Source: Lacinutrix sp. 5H-3-7-4 (GTDB taxonomy: Bacteria > Bacteroidota > Bacteroidia > Flavobacteriales > Flavobacteriaceae). Taken from it: DNA of 64,000 nucleotides. The stretch spans positions 1,957,001 to 2,021,000 of the forward strand of contig NC_015638.1 in the NCBI RefSeq assembly GCF_000211855.2. Direction: 5' to 3'. The translations under genes were made by a program, and so were the position numbers. Below are positions 50,627 to 60,371 of this stretch, piece by piece; within the stretch, counting starts at the first letter, position 1; every line of letters starts with the position of its first letter. The notes beneath the pieces are model-generated. The model saw nothing but the letters and a program-made list of their open reading frames with translations, ran no database searches and was not told where the DNA came from.

Positions 50627-50712
50627 CAAGCCCGCATTAGCGATAGTAACGGCATCCTTTTTTGTGTGCGCTTATGCACAAAAAAGATATAGTGAATAGC
50701 GCGACCTTTTGT
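50627..50712 (-). repeat. dispersed palindromic repeat, copy 3 (partial or variant)
   Basis: On the minus strand it carries GCGCTAT, TATATCTTTTTTGTGC, a CATAAGCG loop and CACAAAAAAGGATGCCG, the same centre as copy 2, but the GGCGTTACC and CCTTAACGCG ends are absent. Instead it ends ATCGCTAATGCGGGCTTGCC. It lies between divergent kdsA and typA. Confidence 0.65.
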
Positions 50713-50811
50713 AGCTTAGTCTTTTACAAGAATTTTAGTACAAATTTTAATTGGCTACAACAGGAAATGCCTAAAAAAAAAATAAAAGTATATAAATCAA
50801 TAAAAATTAAG

Positions 50812-50819
50812 TACCTTTG
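50812..50819 (+). promoter_or_regulatory. -7 promoter element of typA
   Basis: TACCTTTG fits TAnnTTTG and lies 26 bases before the typA start. No TTG at standard spacing. Confidence 0.6.
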
Positions 50820-50845
50820 CACGCTTAAAATAAGGCACTAATACT

Positions 50846-52645
50846 ATGGCTAAAATTAAAAATATCGCAATTATTGCGCACGTAGATCACGGTAAAACAA
50901 CTTTGGTAGATAAAATTATGTACCACTGCCAACTGTTTCGTGAGAATGAAAACACTGGAGATTTAATTCTTGACAATAATGATTTAGAGCGTGAGCGTGG
51001 TATTACCATTACGTCTAAAAACGTTTCGGTTGTATATAAGGATACTAAAATTAATATTATAGATACGCCTGGTCACGCCGATTTTGGAGGTGAAGTAGAG
51101 CGTGTTTTAAATATGGCTGATGGTGTTTTATTATTGGTAGATGCTTTTGAAGGCCCAATGCCACAAACGCGTTTTGTATTACAAAAAGCGATTGATTTAG
51201 GTTTAAAGCCTTGTGTAGTTGTAAACAAAGTTGATAAGGAAAACTGTACTCCAGAAGAAGTACATGAAAAAGTTTTTGACTTAATGTTTGAATTAGGTGC
51301 AGAAGAGTGGCAGTTAGATTTCCCTACAGTTTATGGTAGTGCTAAAAATAACTGGATGAGTGATGACTGGAAAAATGAAACTGAAAACATCGAGCCTTTA
51401 TTAGATATGGTTATTGAGCATATTCCTGAGCCTAAAATAGAACAAGGAACAACTCAAATGTTAATTACATCTTTAGATTTCTCTAGCTTTACTGGGCGTA
51501 TTGCTATTGGGCGTTTAACTAGAGGTGAATTAAAAGTAGGACAAAATATTTCTTTAGTTAAAAGAGATGGTTCTATTGTTAAAAATAAAATAAAAGAGCT
51601 TCATACTTTTGAAGGACTTGGTCGTTTAAAAGTAGAAGAAGTACAAACTGGAGATATTTGTGCAATTGTTGGTTTAGAAGGTTTTGAAATTGGTGATACT
51701 GTTGCCGATTTTGAAAACCCTGAAGGACTTAAAACTATTGCTATTGATGAGCCTACAATGAGTATGTTATTTACAATTAACGATTCTCCGTTTTTTGGTA
51801 AAGACGGAAAATTTGTAACATCTCGTCACATTAAAGACCGTTTAGCTAAAGAATTAGAAAAAAACTTAGCACTTAGAGTACAGGATACAGATAGTGCAGA
51901 TAAGTTTATGGTTTTTGGTCGTGGTGTATTACACTTATCGGTTTTAATAGAAACTATGCGTCGTGAAGGTTACGAGCTTCAAATTGGACAACCACAAGTA
52001 ATCATTAAAGAAATTGATGGTGTTAAATGTGAACCAGTTGAGGAAATGACTATAGATTTACCTGAAAATGTTTCTGGTAAAGCAATAGAAATGGTTACTA
52101 TGCGTAAAGGTGAAATGTTAAGCATGGAAGCTAAAGGTGAACGTATGGTTTGTGAATTTATAGTGCCATCTCGTGGTATTATTGGTTTACGTAACCAGTT
52201 ATTAACGGCTACTGCTGGTGAGGCTATTATGGCACACCGTTTTAAAGAATATCAACCATTAAAAGGTGGTATTCCAGAACGTCAAAATGGATCGTTAGTA
52301 TCTATGGAAAAAGGTACAGCTATTCCTTACTCGATTGATAAATTACAAGATAGAGGTAAGTTTTTTGTAGATCCAGGTGAAGATATTTACGAAGGTCAAG
52401 TTATTGGAGAAAATTCTCGTGGTGATGATATGACTGTAAATATTACAAAAACTAAAAAATTATCTAACGTACGTTCTTCTGGTGCAGATGATAAAGCTAA
52501 AATTGTTCCTGCAATTAAATTCTCTTTAGAAGAAGCTTTAGAATACATCCAGAAAGATGAGTATGTTGAGGTAACGCCAAACCACTTAAGAATACGTAAA
52601 ATATACTTAACTGAAAACGAGCGTAAAAGAAATAAAATTATATAA
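50846..52645 (+). CDS. typA: ribosome-associated GTPase BipA/TypA
   Basis: 599 residues, full length. G1 is AHVDHGKTT, switch region RGITITSK, G3 DTPGHADFGGEVERVL and G4 NKVDK; then an EF-Tu domain 2 (TGRIAIGRL) and two EF-G-like domains with the BipA-specific C-terminus (QLLTATAGEAIMAHRFKEY, LRIRKIYLTENERKR). Acts in ribosome biogenesis and stress adaptation. Followed by a terminator. Confidence 0.98.
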   Translation: MAKIKNIAIIAHVDHGKTTLVDKIMYHCQLFRENENTGDLILDNNDLERERGITITSKNVSVVYKDTKINIIDTPGHADFGGEVERVLNMADGVLLLVDAFEGPMPQTRFVLQKAIDLGLKPCVVVNKVDKENCTPEEVHEKVFDLMFELGAEEWQLDFPTVYGSAKNNWMSDDWKNETENIEPLLDMVIEHIPEPKIEQGTTQMLITSLDFSSFTGRIAIGRLTRGELKVGQNISLVKRDGSIVKNKIKELHTFEGLGRLKVEEVQTGDICAIVGLEGFEIGDTVADFENPEGLKTIAIDEPTMSMLFTINDSPFFGKDGKFVTSRHIKDRLAKELEKNLALRVQDTDSADKFMVFGRGVLHLSVLIETMRREGYELQIGQPQVIIKEIDGVKCEPVEEMTIDLPENVSGKAIEMVTMRKGEMLSMEAKGERMVCEFIVPSRGIIGLRNQLLTATAGEAIMAHRFKEYQPLKGGIPERQNGSLVSMEKGTAIPYSIDKLQDRGKFFVDPGEDIYEGQVIGENSRGDDMTVNITKTKKLSNVRSSGADDKAKIVPAIKFSLEEALEYIQKDEYVEVTPNHLRIRKIYLTENERKRNKII

Positions 52646-52672
52646 TTTTTTTAAAATTATAATAAATAGTTT

Positions 52673-52706
52673 AAAGAGAAATACCTTGTGGTATTTCTCT
52701 TTTTTA
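52673..52706 (+). terminator. typA terminator
   Basis: AAAGAGAAATACC and GGTATTTCTCTTT form a 13-bp stem with a TTGT loop followed by T residues. Confidence 0.95.
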
Positions 52707-52813
52707 TGATATAAATTGTGATTTTTGCTATTGTAAAAAGTCACTAATTATAATTTAACTAAAAAAATACCGCTTGAGTTTGTTACTATGCGGAAAAGAA
52801 ATACAAAAATATT

Positions 52814-53062
52814 ATGGAATTATTTGGAATTACTGGTACAGAATATATAGGCTACTTAGCCTCATTTATGGTATTGTTATCATTTACTATGAAGGACGTA
52901 AAAAAACTTCGCTTAGTTAATATGACTGGTTGTATTTTATTTATAATCTATGGTTTTTTAATGCCTACTTTACGTATTGGTTTGCCTATTATAATTGCTA
53001 ATGCAGCTATACTTATGGTGAATTTTTATTACTTGTTTTTTTCTAGACCAGTTAAAGAGTAA
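52814..53062 (+). CDS. YgjV-like small membrane protein
   Basis: 82 residues with three hydrophobic helices. EYIGYLASFMVLLSFTMKDVKKLRLVNMTGCILFIIYGFLM matches the inner-membrane YgjV-type family (PF10688) with its conserved S-F-x-M-K/R-D and R-x-x-N-x-x-G. Function unknown. It converges with the next gene. Confidence 0.75.
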   Translation: MELFGITGTEYIGYLASFMVLLSFTMKDVKKLRLVNMTGCILFIIYGFLMPTLRIGLPIIIANAAILMVNFYYLFFSRPVKE

Positions 53063-53065
53063 GTA

Positions 53066-54364
53066 TTAACTAGTTTTATATTTTGTAAATACCATTCTTG
53101 AAACATAGAATAGTAATAATAAAATAAGTGCATAATGGTAGAACAAAAGTCTAACTATAGAGTAGCTACCAAACGATACTATTAATGCATTAGAGAGTAT
53201 TAAACTTGATAATAGAAAAACTATAGCATAGTCTTTTGTAAATGCTTTAAATAGTTGCACAATACTAATAAATAAAAGTACTATTATGAATAATAATAGC
53301 AGCTGAGATTTAATACCATGTATTAAGTTTCCGTAGTATAGTTTAAAATAGTTTTTGTAGTTATTAAATACTAAAACAGGCATCATGTTTTTTGCTGCTT
53401 TTTCAACCTGAACTCTGGCTTTATTTAAAGTATAATTTTTGTTTTCTTTTAAATAAGCAGAGCCTTTGTAGTGGTATGCATAACTACATATTTTTGTAAG
53501 GTTACTATGAAAATCATTATAAAGTTCAGAAGCAGATTTTGTTTCATTATGGTCCATAAGCCAACCTTTTTCTTCACTGTAAGTTCTACTTAAATTAAAT
53601 ACTGCTTTGGTTTCTTCAGTTTTTAAATCCTTTATATCCTCTGCTTTACTAACATAAATTGCAGCTGTATTTGCTATAAAAAATGAAGAGGTAGAAGCGA
53701 ATTGGTCTTTAGTTATTTTATGGTATACTTTGTCTACTAATACATTAAATACTAGTGAGAAAATGAGAAGAAAAAGAAGGGTGTTTTGTTTTGTTTTTTT
53801 GAAAGTTTTTCTAAATTTTAAAATATAAACAAAGGAAAAAATAATAGGAAGCAATAAAAATTGAGCACGTGTTAAACTCAATATAATTGAAGTGATTAGT
53901 AAATACCAAAAATTTTTATTTTCAATTATAAATGAAAAACCAAAACATAGCGTTAGTAAATATAATGGATAGCTAAAACCTTCAGAACAAATATTGTTAC
54001 CAACCATTAACGGATTAAAATATGGAACAATTAAAACAATTAAAAAAAGAGCCTTAGCAATTTTTGGTAGTTGTAATAAATCACTTATTTTTTTATAAAA
54101 AACATGAACTGCGCTAAAGCCTAAAATTAACTGAAAAGCTACAGTTACCATGTTAAAATTAGCTTTAAAAATAAAATTAAAAATATATACAAACAATGAG
54201 TAAACTGGAGAACGCCAAATCTCTAACCTAAAATGGCTTGCAGTATCTGGAGAATATATAGCATCTTGAAATATTAAGTACAAAAAACAAATACAGTAAA
54301 TAGAAATAAGTACTCTATTGCTTAAAATGAATTTTTTAATATTTAAAAATGTATTGTTTAGCAT
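53066..54364 (-). CDS. multi-spanning membrane protein of the polysaccharide cluster (GT-C-like)
   Basis: 432 residues with about ten or eleven hydrophobic helices. An early loop has SPDTASHFRLEIWRSPVYSLF, where an acidic residue after the first helix is reminiscent of GT-C glycosyltransferases; the large loop (about 220-320) is hydrophilic. No diagnostic motif, so it could also be a polymerase-like protein. Nearby methyltransferases and glycosyltransferases support a surface glycan role. Confidence 0.65.
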   Translation of the reverse strand: MLNNTFLNIKKFILSNRVLISIYCICFLYLIFQDAIYSPDTASHFRLEIWRSPVYSLFVYIFNFIFKANFNMVTVAFQLILGFSAVHVFYKKISDLLQLPKIAKALFLIVLIVPYFNPLMVGNNICSEGFSYPLYLLTLCFGFSFIIENKNFWYLLITSIILSLTRAQFLLLPIIFSFVYILKFRKTFKKTKQNTLLFLLIFSLVFNVLVDKVYHKITKDQFASTSSFFIANTAAIYVSKAEDIKDLKTEETKAVFNLSRTYSEEKGWLMDHNETKSASELYNDFHSNLTKICSYAYHYKGSAYLKENKNYTLNKARVQVEKAAKNMMPVLVFNNYKNYFKLYYGNLIHGIKSQLLLLFIIVLLFISIVQLFKAFTKDYAIVFLLSSLILSNALIVSFGSYSIVRLLFYHYALILLLLFYVSRMVFTKYKTS

Positions 54365-54367
54365 GTA

Positions 54368-54607
54368 TTAAAAGCACTCCAAAATTATAGAAGTATAAGG
54401 TATATTAAAATATGAGTTGTCAACTTTTGAGTTAACAGTATTAAAATGTTTAGAGGCTAAAGCAATATATTTTTCTTCAGTTCTTACAAACTTTCCACGA
54501 TCCATATCTAATAATTTTTTGGCAATTGGATTTTGTTTTTCAATATAGCAGCCATCCAAAGTTATTAATCTTCCGTTAGGTTTTAATGCTTTTTTAGCGA
54601 GCTCAAA
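54368..54607 (-). pseudogene. 3' fragment of a methyltransferase, duplicate of the gene at 55911
   Basis: The last about 80 codons of a SAM methyltransferase, closely matching the C-terminal part of the intact gene at 55911-56522 (LDGCYIEKQNPIAKKLLDMDRG in both, one residue different). Roughly 100 bases near the break are almost identical to the intact copy, whereas the 3' end has diverged. Similarity stops abruptly at about 54607, so the N-terminal SAM-binding domain is gone. Confidence 0.88.
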
Positions 54608-55138
54608 ATTAACAGATTTAATTGGAGATAATAAGAGTTCGTCTAATTTTTATTTTATTGAACAAATTCCTCCTGCTCATATAGCATCATTAAAATCATA
54701 TTCTTAAGAAAAAGAAAATTATTTAATTAGGTTGAAAAAAAACTTATGTTTGGTTAAAAGAAATGACGAACTTAATAATAAGTGAAGATCCCGAAGCTTT
54801 AATCGTTCTTCTTACTGACCATGGTGGATTTGTTGGATTTGATACCACTGAGGAAAGTAGAACTAAACAAAAAGATTCTGCTTTAGTGAATTCTATATTT
54901 TCTTCATTATTAGTTATAAAGTGACCTGAAAATAATGTTCCTAGTTATGATGATAAACTAAAAACAAATGAGAATTTATTTAGAGTCATTAGCACATATT
55001 TATCAAATAAAATAGCTGTTTTAAATCATCTTGAAAAAGATAGTAGTTATAATATTATAGATAGTGAATCAGATTATGGTGTTTATGAGCTAATTGAAGA
55101 AGAAGGAAATTCAGCTTTTAATAAAGAGGAAAAATAAT
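54608..55138 (+). pseudogene. degraded alkaline-phosphatase-fold/sulfatase-like gene fragment
   Basis: Plus-strand coding remnant with an in-frame TAA near 54703, a frameshift near the A-run at 54735-54742 and a TGA near 54922. Joining the pieces gives NFYFIEQIPPAHIASLKSYS, then WLKEMTNLIISEDPEALIVLLTDHGGFVGF and a tail to TAA 55138. The DPxAxIxxxxDHGG motif is typical of metal-dependent LPS-modifying or sulfatase-like membrane enzymes. The N-terminus is missing, cut where it meets the methyltransferase fragment. Confidence 0.75.
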
Positions 55139-55149
55139 TTATTACCAAA

Positions 55150-55899
55150 CTAGTTGTGATTTCCCTTTTTAACAATACAATAGGTGCTCACACCAAATGG
55201 AAATGTAATATACTTTAAAAGTTTGTTTTCTGTTTTAAGAATATTAAAAAGCAACCCATTAAAAAAAGTAATTTTATTAATATCACTTTGTTTTTCCTTT
55301 TTGTTAAAAACAATATTTAGAAGATTACTAATCAGTCTGTAGATTAAAACAGGAATAAAAAGCAAAATATTCCAATAACCAGATGTTTTAATTTGGAAGC
55401 CATTATTCTTTACTTTTAATATTAATTGTTTTCTGGTATATCTTCTATAATGCATATTAACATCGTCATGATTACTCCACAAAAAGTTAAAAGCCGGTAC
55501 AAAAATTAATAGTTCACCATCATCTTTTAATAATCCTAACCAATTTTTTAATGCTTGTTCATCGTTTTTTAGATGTTCAAGTGAATCTGATGCTATAATA
55601 ATGTCGAATTTTTTATCTAAAGAAATCTTTTCGGCATCCATAATAAAAGCGTTTTTCAAGCCATTGGTTTTACAATTTTTAATGGCTTCTGCGCTTATGT
55701 CAACACCATATAAGTTATTTTTTTTAAAGCCTTTTCTGTATAAATTTTCAAGTAAAATGCCTGATGAACAACCAATATCTAATATGTGTAAATCTTTCGA
55801 TTTATTTTTTAAATACGAAGCGATATAATGGCGTCTAGCCTTAAACCAAAAATGATTGGTTTCATACTTATGGTATTTTTTTTCGAAGTCTTTTTCCAA
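55150..55899 (-). CDS. class I SAM-dependent methyltransferase
   Basis: 249 residues. Motif I LHILDIGCSSGILLENLY, then GVDISAEAI, and DIIASDSLEHLKNDEQAL, the usual methyltransferase_11/23 order; a post-domain hydrophobic segment (about 175-200, NILLFIPVLIYRLISNLLNIV) may associate with the membrane. Substrate unknown, probably a glycan or lipid-linked sugar in this cluster. Eleven bases after the second methyltransferase gene. Confidence 0.9.
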   Translation of the reverse strand: MEKDFEKKYHKYETNHFWFKARRHYIASYLKNKSKDLHILDIGCSSGILLENLYRKGFKKNNLYGVDISAEAIKNCKTNGLKNAFIMDAEKISLDKKFDIIIASDSLEHLKNDEQALKNWLGLLKDDGELLIFVPAFNFLWSNHDDVNMHYRRYTRKQLILKVKNNGFQIKTSGYWNILLFIPVLIYRLISNLLNIVFNKKEKQSDINKITFFNGLLFNILKTENKLLKYITFPFGVSTYCIVKKGNHN

Positions 55900-55910
55900 T
55901 CTATTTTATA

Positions 55911-56522
55911 TTAGTTTTTGCATTCCATAATCATTAACGTATAAGGAATATGAAAATAATTGTTGGCTATTTTTGAATTTACATTAGAGAAAAAAGTACT
56001 AGTCAAATTAATATAAGCGTCTTCAGTTCTAACAAACTGTCCACGATCTATATCTAATAATTTTTTAGCAATTGGATTTTGTTTTTCAATATAGCAGCCA
56101 TCCAAAGTTATTAATCTTCCGTTAGGTTTTAATGCTTTTTTAGCGAGCTCAAATAATCTTGAAGTTTGAGAATCTGTCAAATGGTGTATAACGCCAGCAG
56201 CTATAACCACATCAAAAGTATTGGGAGCTTCTAAATTAAAATCTTCAACTGCAGTACAGTAAAAAGTATCATTTGGGTAGCGTGTTTTAGCAGTTTTAAT
56301 ATAATTAGCGTCAATGTCAATACCAGTATAGTCTGTATTTGGTAAAAAATCTATTAAATAACCAGGACCACAACCAATATCTAAAATCTTTTGGTTGACT
56401 TGTAATCTTACATCATTTTCAACAAACAATCTTCTCGCTCTTACGCCACCAACAATATACTGGAAGGTATTGTAAATTATAGAATTTTCAAGAATACGTC
56501 TTGGGTCAAAAGATTTTGCCAT
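55911..56522 (-). CDS. SAM-dependent methyltransferase
   Basis: 203 residues. Motif I QKILDIGCGPGYLIDFLP, GIDIDANYIKTAK, and DVVIAAGVIHHL, standard class I. It is intact, and its C-terminal part is duplicated at 54368-54607. Divergent from the membrane protein gene at 56624. Probably methylates a sugar of the surface polysaccharide. Confidence 0.92.
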   Translation of the reverse strand: MAKSFDPRRILENSIIYNTFQYIVGGVRARRLFVENDVRLQVNQKILDIGCGPGYLIDFLPNTDYTGIDIDANYIKTAKTRYPNDTFYCTAVEDFNLEAPNTFDVVIAAGVIHHLTDSQTSRLFELAKKALKPNGRLITLDGCYIEKQNPIAKKLLDIDRGQFVRTEDAYINLTSTFFSNVNSKIANNYFHIPYTLMIMECKN

Positions 56523-56623
56523 TTTATAATAATCTGTAGATTTTTAAAAAACAAAATTACACTATTTTAAAACATTATGAATGTTATAAAGTTTTATATC
56601 TTTATCGCGAACTAACAGTAAAA

Positions 56624-58393
56624 ATGATTAATCTTAAACAAACCAATAAATACGATTTAGTTGTTGTATTATTCGCTATAGTTGCGCTTCAAATAATTTT
56701 AGGATTTCAAGGTTTTGATATTTGCGACGATGGTTTTGCTCTTACATTTTACCAACAAATTTATAACAATCCTTCTAGCATAGAATTTAACTTTGTTTAT
56801 TGGCTGTCTGGAGTAGTTGGTGGTTTATGGTATACTATTTTTCCTAATGGTGGTATTTTATGGTTTAAGTTTTTTACCGTAATAATTAATACACTTACTT
56901 TTTTAATAGGGTATAAAATATTTAAACCCTTTATGCCTAAACGTATTGTGTTGTTAGGTATGCTTATTATTTTATTTGTAAACGATTTTGGTTTTTTAAT
57001 ATTCTACCATAACCACTTAACAGCGCTATTAGCACTAATTAGTGTTTATTATCTTTTAAACGGATTAATTAAAAAAAAGCCTTTATTCATAATACTTTCT
57101 GGACTTATTATAGGCGCAAATGTGTTTACTAGAATACCAAACTTAACGTTATTTGTATTCATATTAGCAATTCCTTTTTACTACATTCTTAATAAAGAGC
57201 ATTTAAAATACGCTTTAAAACCAATGTTGCATTACATTTTGGGTATTATATTGGGCTTTGGTGTTATTGCTTTGTTACTTGTTTCATTAGGCCAATTTAA
57301 AATTATGCAAAATGCAATTTTAGGTTTGTTTGATTTGGGCGTAACTAAAGACAGTACACATAATTTTGGAGGTTTATTAAAAACATATTACTACAATTAC
57401 CGTGTGCTATTTAGTGTAATAGGAGAGTTGTTACTTATTATTTGTTCTTTTTTATTTATTCAAAATGGTTTAAAAAAGTACAATTGGCTTAAATATACAT
57501 TACTTCTAATATGGTTAAGTTTTGTGTTTATATGGTTTAAAAACGGAAATTTATATACTACTTACGCTATTGCATATACAGGAAGCATTATTGCCATATT
57601 TTCAAAACAAAAGCCAGCTTTTAAAACATTAGCATTATTAGGTATTTTAATGCTAACGTTTTTACCAATGGGAAGCGGTGGCGCAATTGTAAGTAGCGGT
57701 TATATGTGTATTTGGCTTTCTGTACCTTTCTTTTTTAATTATTTTTATGACTTAGAGCATACCTCAATTACTTTTAAAAACACTCAGGTAAGTACTATTA
57801 AGTTAAATAAAAAAGGATTTACAACACTTGTTATTTTTATAGCAGTTGCTTTCTTTTTGGCTAAAGCATTAAATGTTTCTAGAGAAGCTTACTTTGACAA
57901 AGGCAGCCGATTAAAAAAAACGCACACCATAAACAGTGATTTGGCAAAAGGAATCTATACAACCAAACGCAGAGCAGAAATTACCAATGCTTTATTAGTT
58001 AATCTTGAAAAATATGTAAAGCCAAACGATTATTTATTGACGTACGATAAAATACCTATGATTCATTTCTTAACCGAAACAAAACCATACATGTACAATT
58101 CGTGGGTTTGGGTTTACGATAGCTATTCATTTGAAAAAAAAATAAGCAAAGCAGAAAATGAAATAAAAACCTATCCTATTGTAGTAACACAAAAGTTTGA
58201 AACAACACGTCGCTTTTCGCAACCTATACCTAATTATTTAGCCGAAGACTTAACCAATACAAAAGGTATTATAAATGCTTACGATGCTAAAAAAAATATA
58301 ACCATGAATAGGTTTTTAGAGCAAAACGAATATGAAATTGTTTGGAGTAATGCTTATTTTAATATTCTTAAAACTAAAAAAACGCACAAATAA
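56624..58393 (+). CDS. large membrane protein, probable GT-C glycosyltransferase
   Basis: 589 residues. About eleven to thirteen membrane helices and a soluble C-terminal domain (about 430-585). The first periplasmic loop has GFDICDDGFALTFYQQIY, where D-x-x-D-D/E after helix one fits the catalytic acidic site of GT-C enzymes. Likely transfers a sugar from a polyprenyl donor. It is followed 31 bases later by a polyprenyl-phosphate glycosyltransferase that could supply that donor. Confidence 0.75.
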   Translation: MINLKQTNKYDLVVVLFAIVALQIILGFQGFDICDDGFALTFYQQIYNNPSSIEFNFVYWLSGVVGGLWYTIFPNGGILWFKFFTVIINTLTFLIGYKIFKPFMPKRIVLLGMLIILFVNDFGFLIFYHNHLTALLALISVYYLLNGLIKKKPLFIILSGLIIGANVFTRIPNLTLFVFILAIPFYYILNKEHLKYALKPMLHYILGIILGFGVIALLLVSLGQFKIMQNAILGLFDLGVTKDSTHNFGGLLKTYYYNYRVLFSVIGELLLIICSFLFIQNGLKKYNWLKYTLLLIWLSFVFIWFKNGNLYTTYAIAYTGSIIAIFSKQKPAFKTLALLGILMLTFLPMGSGGAIVSSGYMCIWLSVPFFFNYFYDLEHTSITFKNTQVSTIKLNKKGFTTLVIFIAVAFFLAKALNVSREAYFDKGSRLKKTHTINSDLAKGIYTTKRRAEITNALLVNLEKYVKPNDYLLTYDKIPMIHFLTETKPYMYNSWVWVYDSYSFEKKISKAENEIKTYPIVVTQKFETTRRFSQPIPNYLAEDLTNTKGIINAYDAKKNITMNRFLEQNEYEIVWSNAYFNILKTKKTHK

Positions 58394-58424
58394 TTAGATT
58401 TACTTTTTATATTGTGATTTAAAT

Positions 58425-59384
58425 ATGAAAACACCCGAAAAACTTTCTGTAATAATTCCCATATTTAATGAGTCTGGTATAATAGATACATTATATACTA
58501 GATTAGTAGCAGCAGTAACTAAAATAACAGATAATTACGAATTTGTATTTGTAAACGATGGTAGTAAAGATAATTCTATAAACGAAATTAAAGCAATTGC
58601 TTCACAAGACGAACAGGTTTTTTTTATAGATTTTAGTAGAAATTTTGGTCATCAAATAGCTGTGTCTGCAGGTTTAAAAAACGTTACAGGTGATAGTATT
58701 GTTATAATAGATGGCGATTTACAAGATCCTCCAGAATTAATACCAGAACTTTATAAAGCCTATAAATCTGGTTTTGATGTAGTGTATGCTAAACGAAAAA
58801 AACGTGATGGAGAAACTTGGTTAAAAAAAACAACTTCAAAATGGTTTTATAGAACACTTTCTAACATTACAAATTTTGATATCCCATTAGATACAGGAGA
58901 CTTTAGATTAATATCTAAAAAAGTTGTAGATGCTTTAAATACAATGCCCGAGCAAAATAAATTTATAAGAGCTCAAATTGCCTGGTTAGGTTTTAAAGAC
59001 ACATCTGTAGAATTCGATAGAGATAGTAGAAAAATAGGTGTAACAGGATACTCATATAGCCGTTCAATTAAAATGGCTTTAGATGGTATTACAGGCTTTT
59101 CAGATAAACCTTTGCTTTTTGTAAGCCGTTTAGGGTTAATTATATCTCTATTATCTTTTGCAATAATTTTATACGCACTAATAGCTTACTTTTTCTTTAA
59201 TCAACAAGTTGCAGGATGGACATCTTTAATAGTAAGTACAATGTTTATTGGAGGTATTCAACTCATTTCGGTAGGTGTTATAGGTGAATATATTGCACGT
59301 ATAAATACAGATGTTAAAAAAAGACCGTTATACATTGTAAATGAAACAAATATCGCTTCCGCAGAAGTGTTAGACGCTAACTAA
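58425..59384 (+). CDS. GT2 polyprenyl-phosphate glycosyltransferase (GtrB/DPM1-like)
   Basis: 319 residues. LSVIIPIFNESGIIDTL, FVNDGSKDNS, DGDLQDPPELIPELY with the metal-binding D-x-D, YAKRKKRDGETWLKK and DTGDFRLISKKV are the hallmark segments; two C-terminal membrane helices (about 230-252, 265-290) follow, as in GtrB. It makes polyprenyl-phosphate sugars on the cytoplasmic face. The next gene continues in the same reading frame right after the TAA stop. Confidence 0.95.
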   Translation: MKTPEKLSVIIPIFNESGIIDTLYTRLVAAVTKITDNYEFVFVNDGSKDNSINEIKAIASQDEQVFFIDFSRNFGHQIAVSAGLKNVTGDSIVIIDGDLQDPPELIPELYKAYKSGFDVVYAKRKKRDGETWLKKTTSKWFYRTLSNITNFDIPLDTGDFRLISKKVVDALNTMPEQNKFIRAQIAWLGFKDTSVEFDRDSRKIGVTGYSYSRSIKMALDGITGFSDKPLLFVSRLGLIISLLSFAIILYALIAYFFFNQQVAGWTSLIVSTMFIGGIQLISVGVIGEYIARINTDVKKRPLYIVNETNIASAEVLDAN

Positions 59385-59396
59385 AAATTATTTTTT

Positions 59397-60371
59397 ATTT
59401 TTACTGTTAAAACATATCAATCTAGTGATTACAAGCTTTGGAATAGCTTTGTAGCCGAAGCAAAAAACGCTACGTTTTTATTTCAACGTGATTTTATGGA
59501 ATACCATAAAGATAGATTTACAGATGGTTCTTTATTAATTTTTAAAGCCGATAAACTAATAGGTATATTACCCGGAAACACCTTAGATTCAGTATTACAT
59601 TCGCATCAAGGTTTAACTTATGGTGGTTTGGTTTTAAATAAAACATTAAAGCTAAACGATACTATTGAAGCTTTTAAAGCGCTTTTAAAGTTTTTAGAAA
59701 CAAACAATATTAAAACTCTTCATATAAAAAATATCCCAAGTATTTATAATTTAGTTCCAAGTGAAGAGTTAGACTATATTTTGTTTTTGTTAAATGCAAG
59801 TATCACTAGAACCGATGTGCTTTCTGTAATCGAAAATAATACCGTTTCACAACCTGTGTCTAAAGTAAGAACAAGAGGTGTAAAACGTGCAGAGGCTTTA
59901 GATTTAGAAATAAAAGAAGACGAAAATTTTAAGGCTTTTTGGGAAGACGTTTTAAAACCAAACTTACAAGAAAAGTACAATAAAAAGCCAGTACATAGTT
60001 TAGAAGAAATAATACAATTACAGCATAAATTTCCTAAAAATATTAGACAATTTAATGTGTATTATAAAAATGAAATTGTAGCAGGAACAACAATTTTTGA
60101 AACAAAAAATGTAGCACATGCGCAATACATTTCGGCAAAAGAAAATAAACAAGAATTGGGTAGTTTAGACTTTTTATTTAACCACTTAATAAATACTACT
60201 TTTAAAAATAAAAAGTATTTCGATTTTGGTATTTCTAACGAAAACAACGGCAAAAAATTAAATCAAGGTTTGTTGTACTGGAAAGAAAGTTTTGGCGCAA
60301 GAACAATAACACAACAATTTTATAGTATTTCAACGAAAAATCATAAACTTTTAAATAACGTTATGCTATGA
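59397..60371 (+). CDS. FemAB/GNAT-like acyltransferase, non-ATG start likely
   Basis: 325 residues from 59397. The first ATG (59496) would remove TVKTYQSSDYKLWNSFVAEAKNATFLFQRDFMEYH, which looks like the conserved N-terminus of FemAB-like (GNAT-fold) proteins, so a rare start codon such as ATT 59397 is probable. Further family-like segments are SLLIFKADKLIGILPG, IRQFNVYYKNEIVAGTTIFE and DFGISNENNGKKLNQGLLYWKESFGA. It may N-acylate the amino sugar made by the aminotransferase next door. It overlaps that gene by 4 bases. Confidence 0.72.
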   Translation: MFTVKTYQSSDYKLWNSFVAEAKNATFLFQRDFMEYHKDRFTDGSLLIFKADKLIGILPGNTLDSVLHSHQGLTYGGLVLNKTLKLNDTIEAFKALLKFLETNNIKTLHIKNIPSIYNLVPSEELDYILFLLNASITRTDVLSVIENNTVSQPVSKVRTRGVKRAEALDLEIKEDENFKAFWEDVLKPNLQEKYNKKPVHSLEEIIQLQHKFPKNIRQFNVYYKNEIVAGTTIFETKNVAHAQYISAKENKQELGSLDFLFNHLINTTFKNKKYFDFGISNENNGKKLNQGLLYWKESFGARTITQQFYSISTKNHKLLNNVML

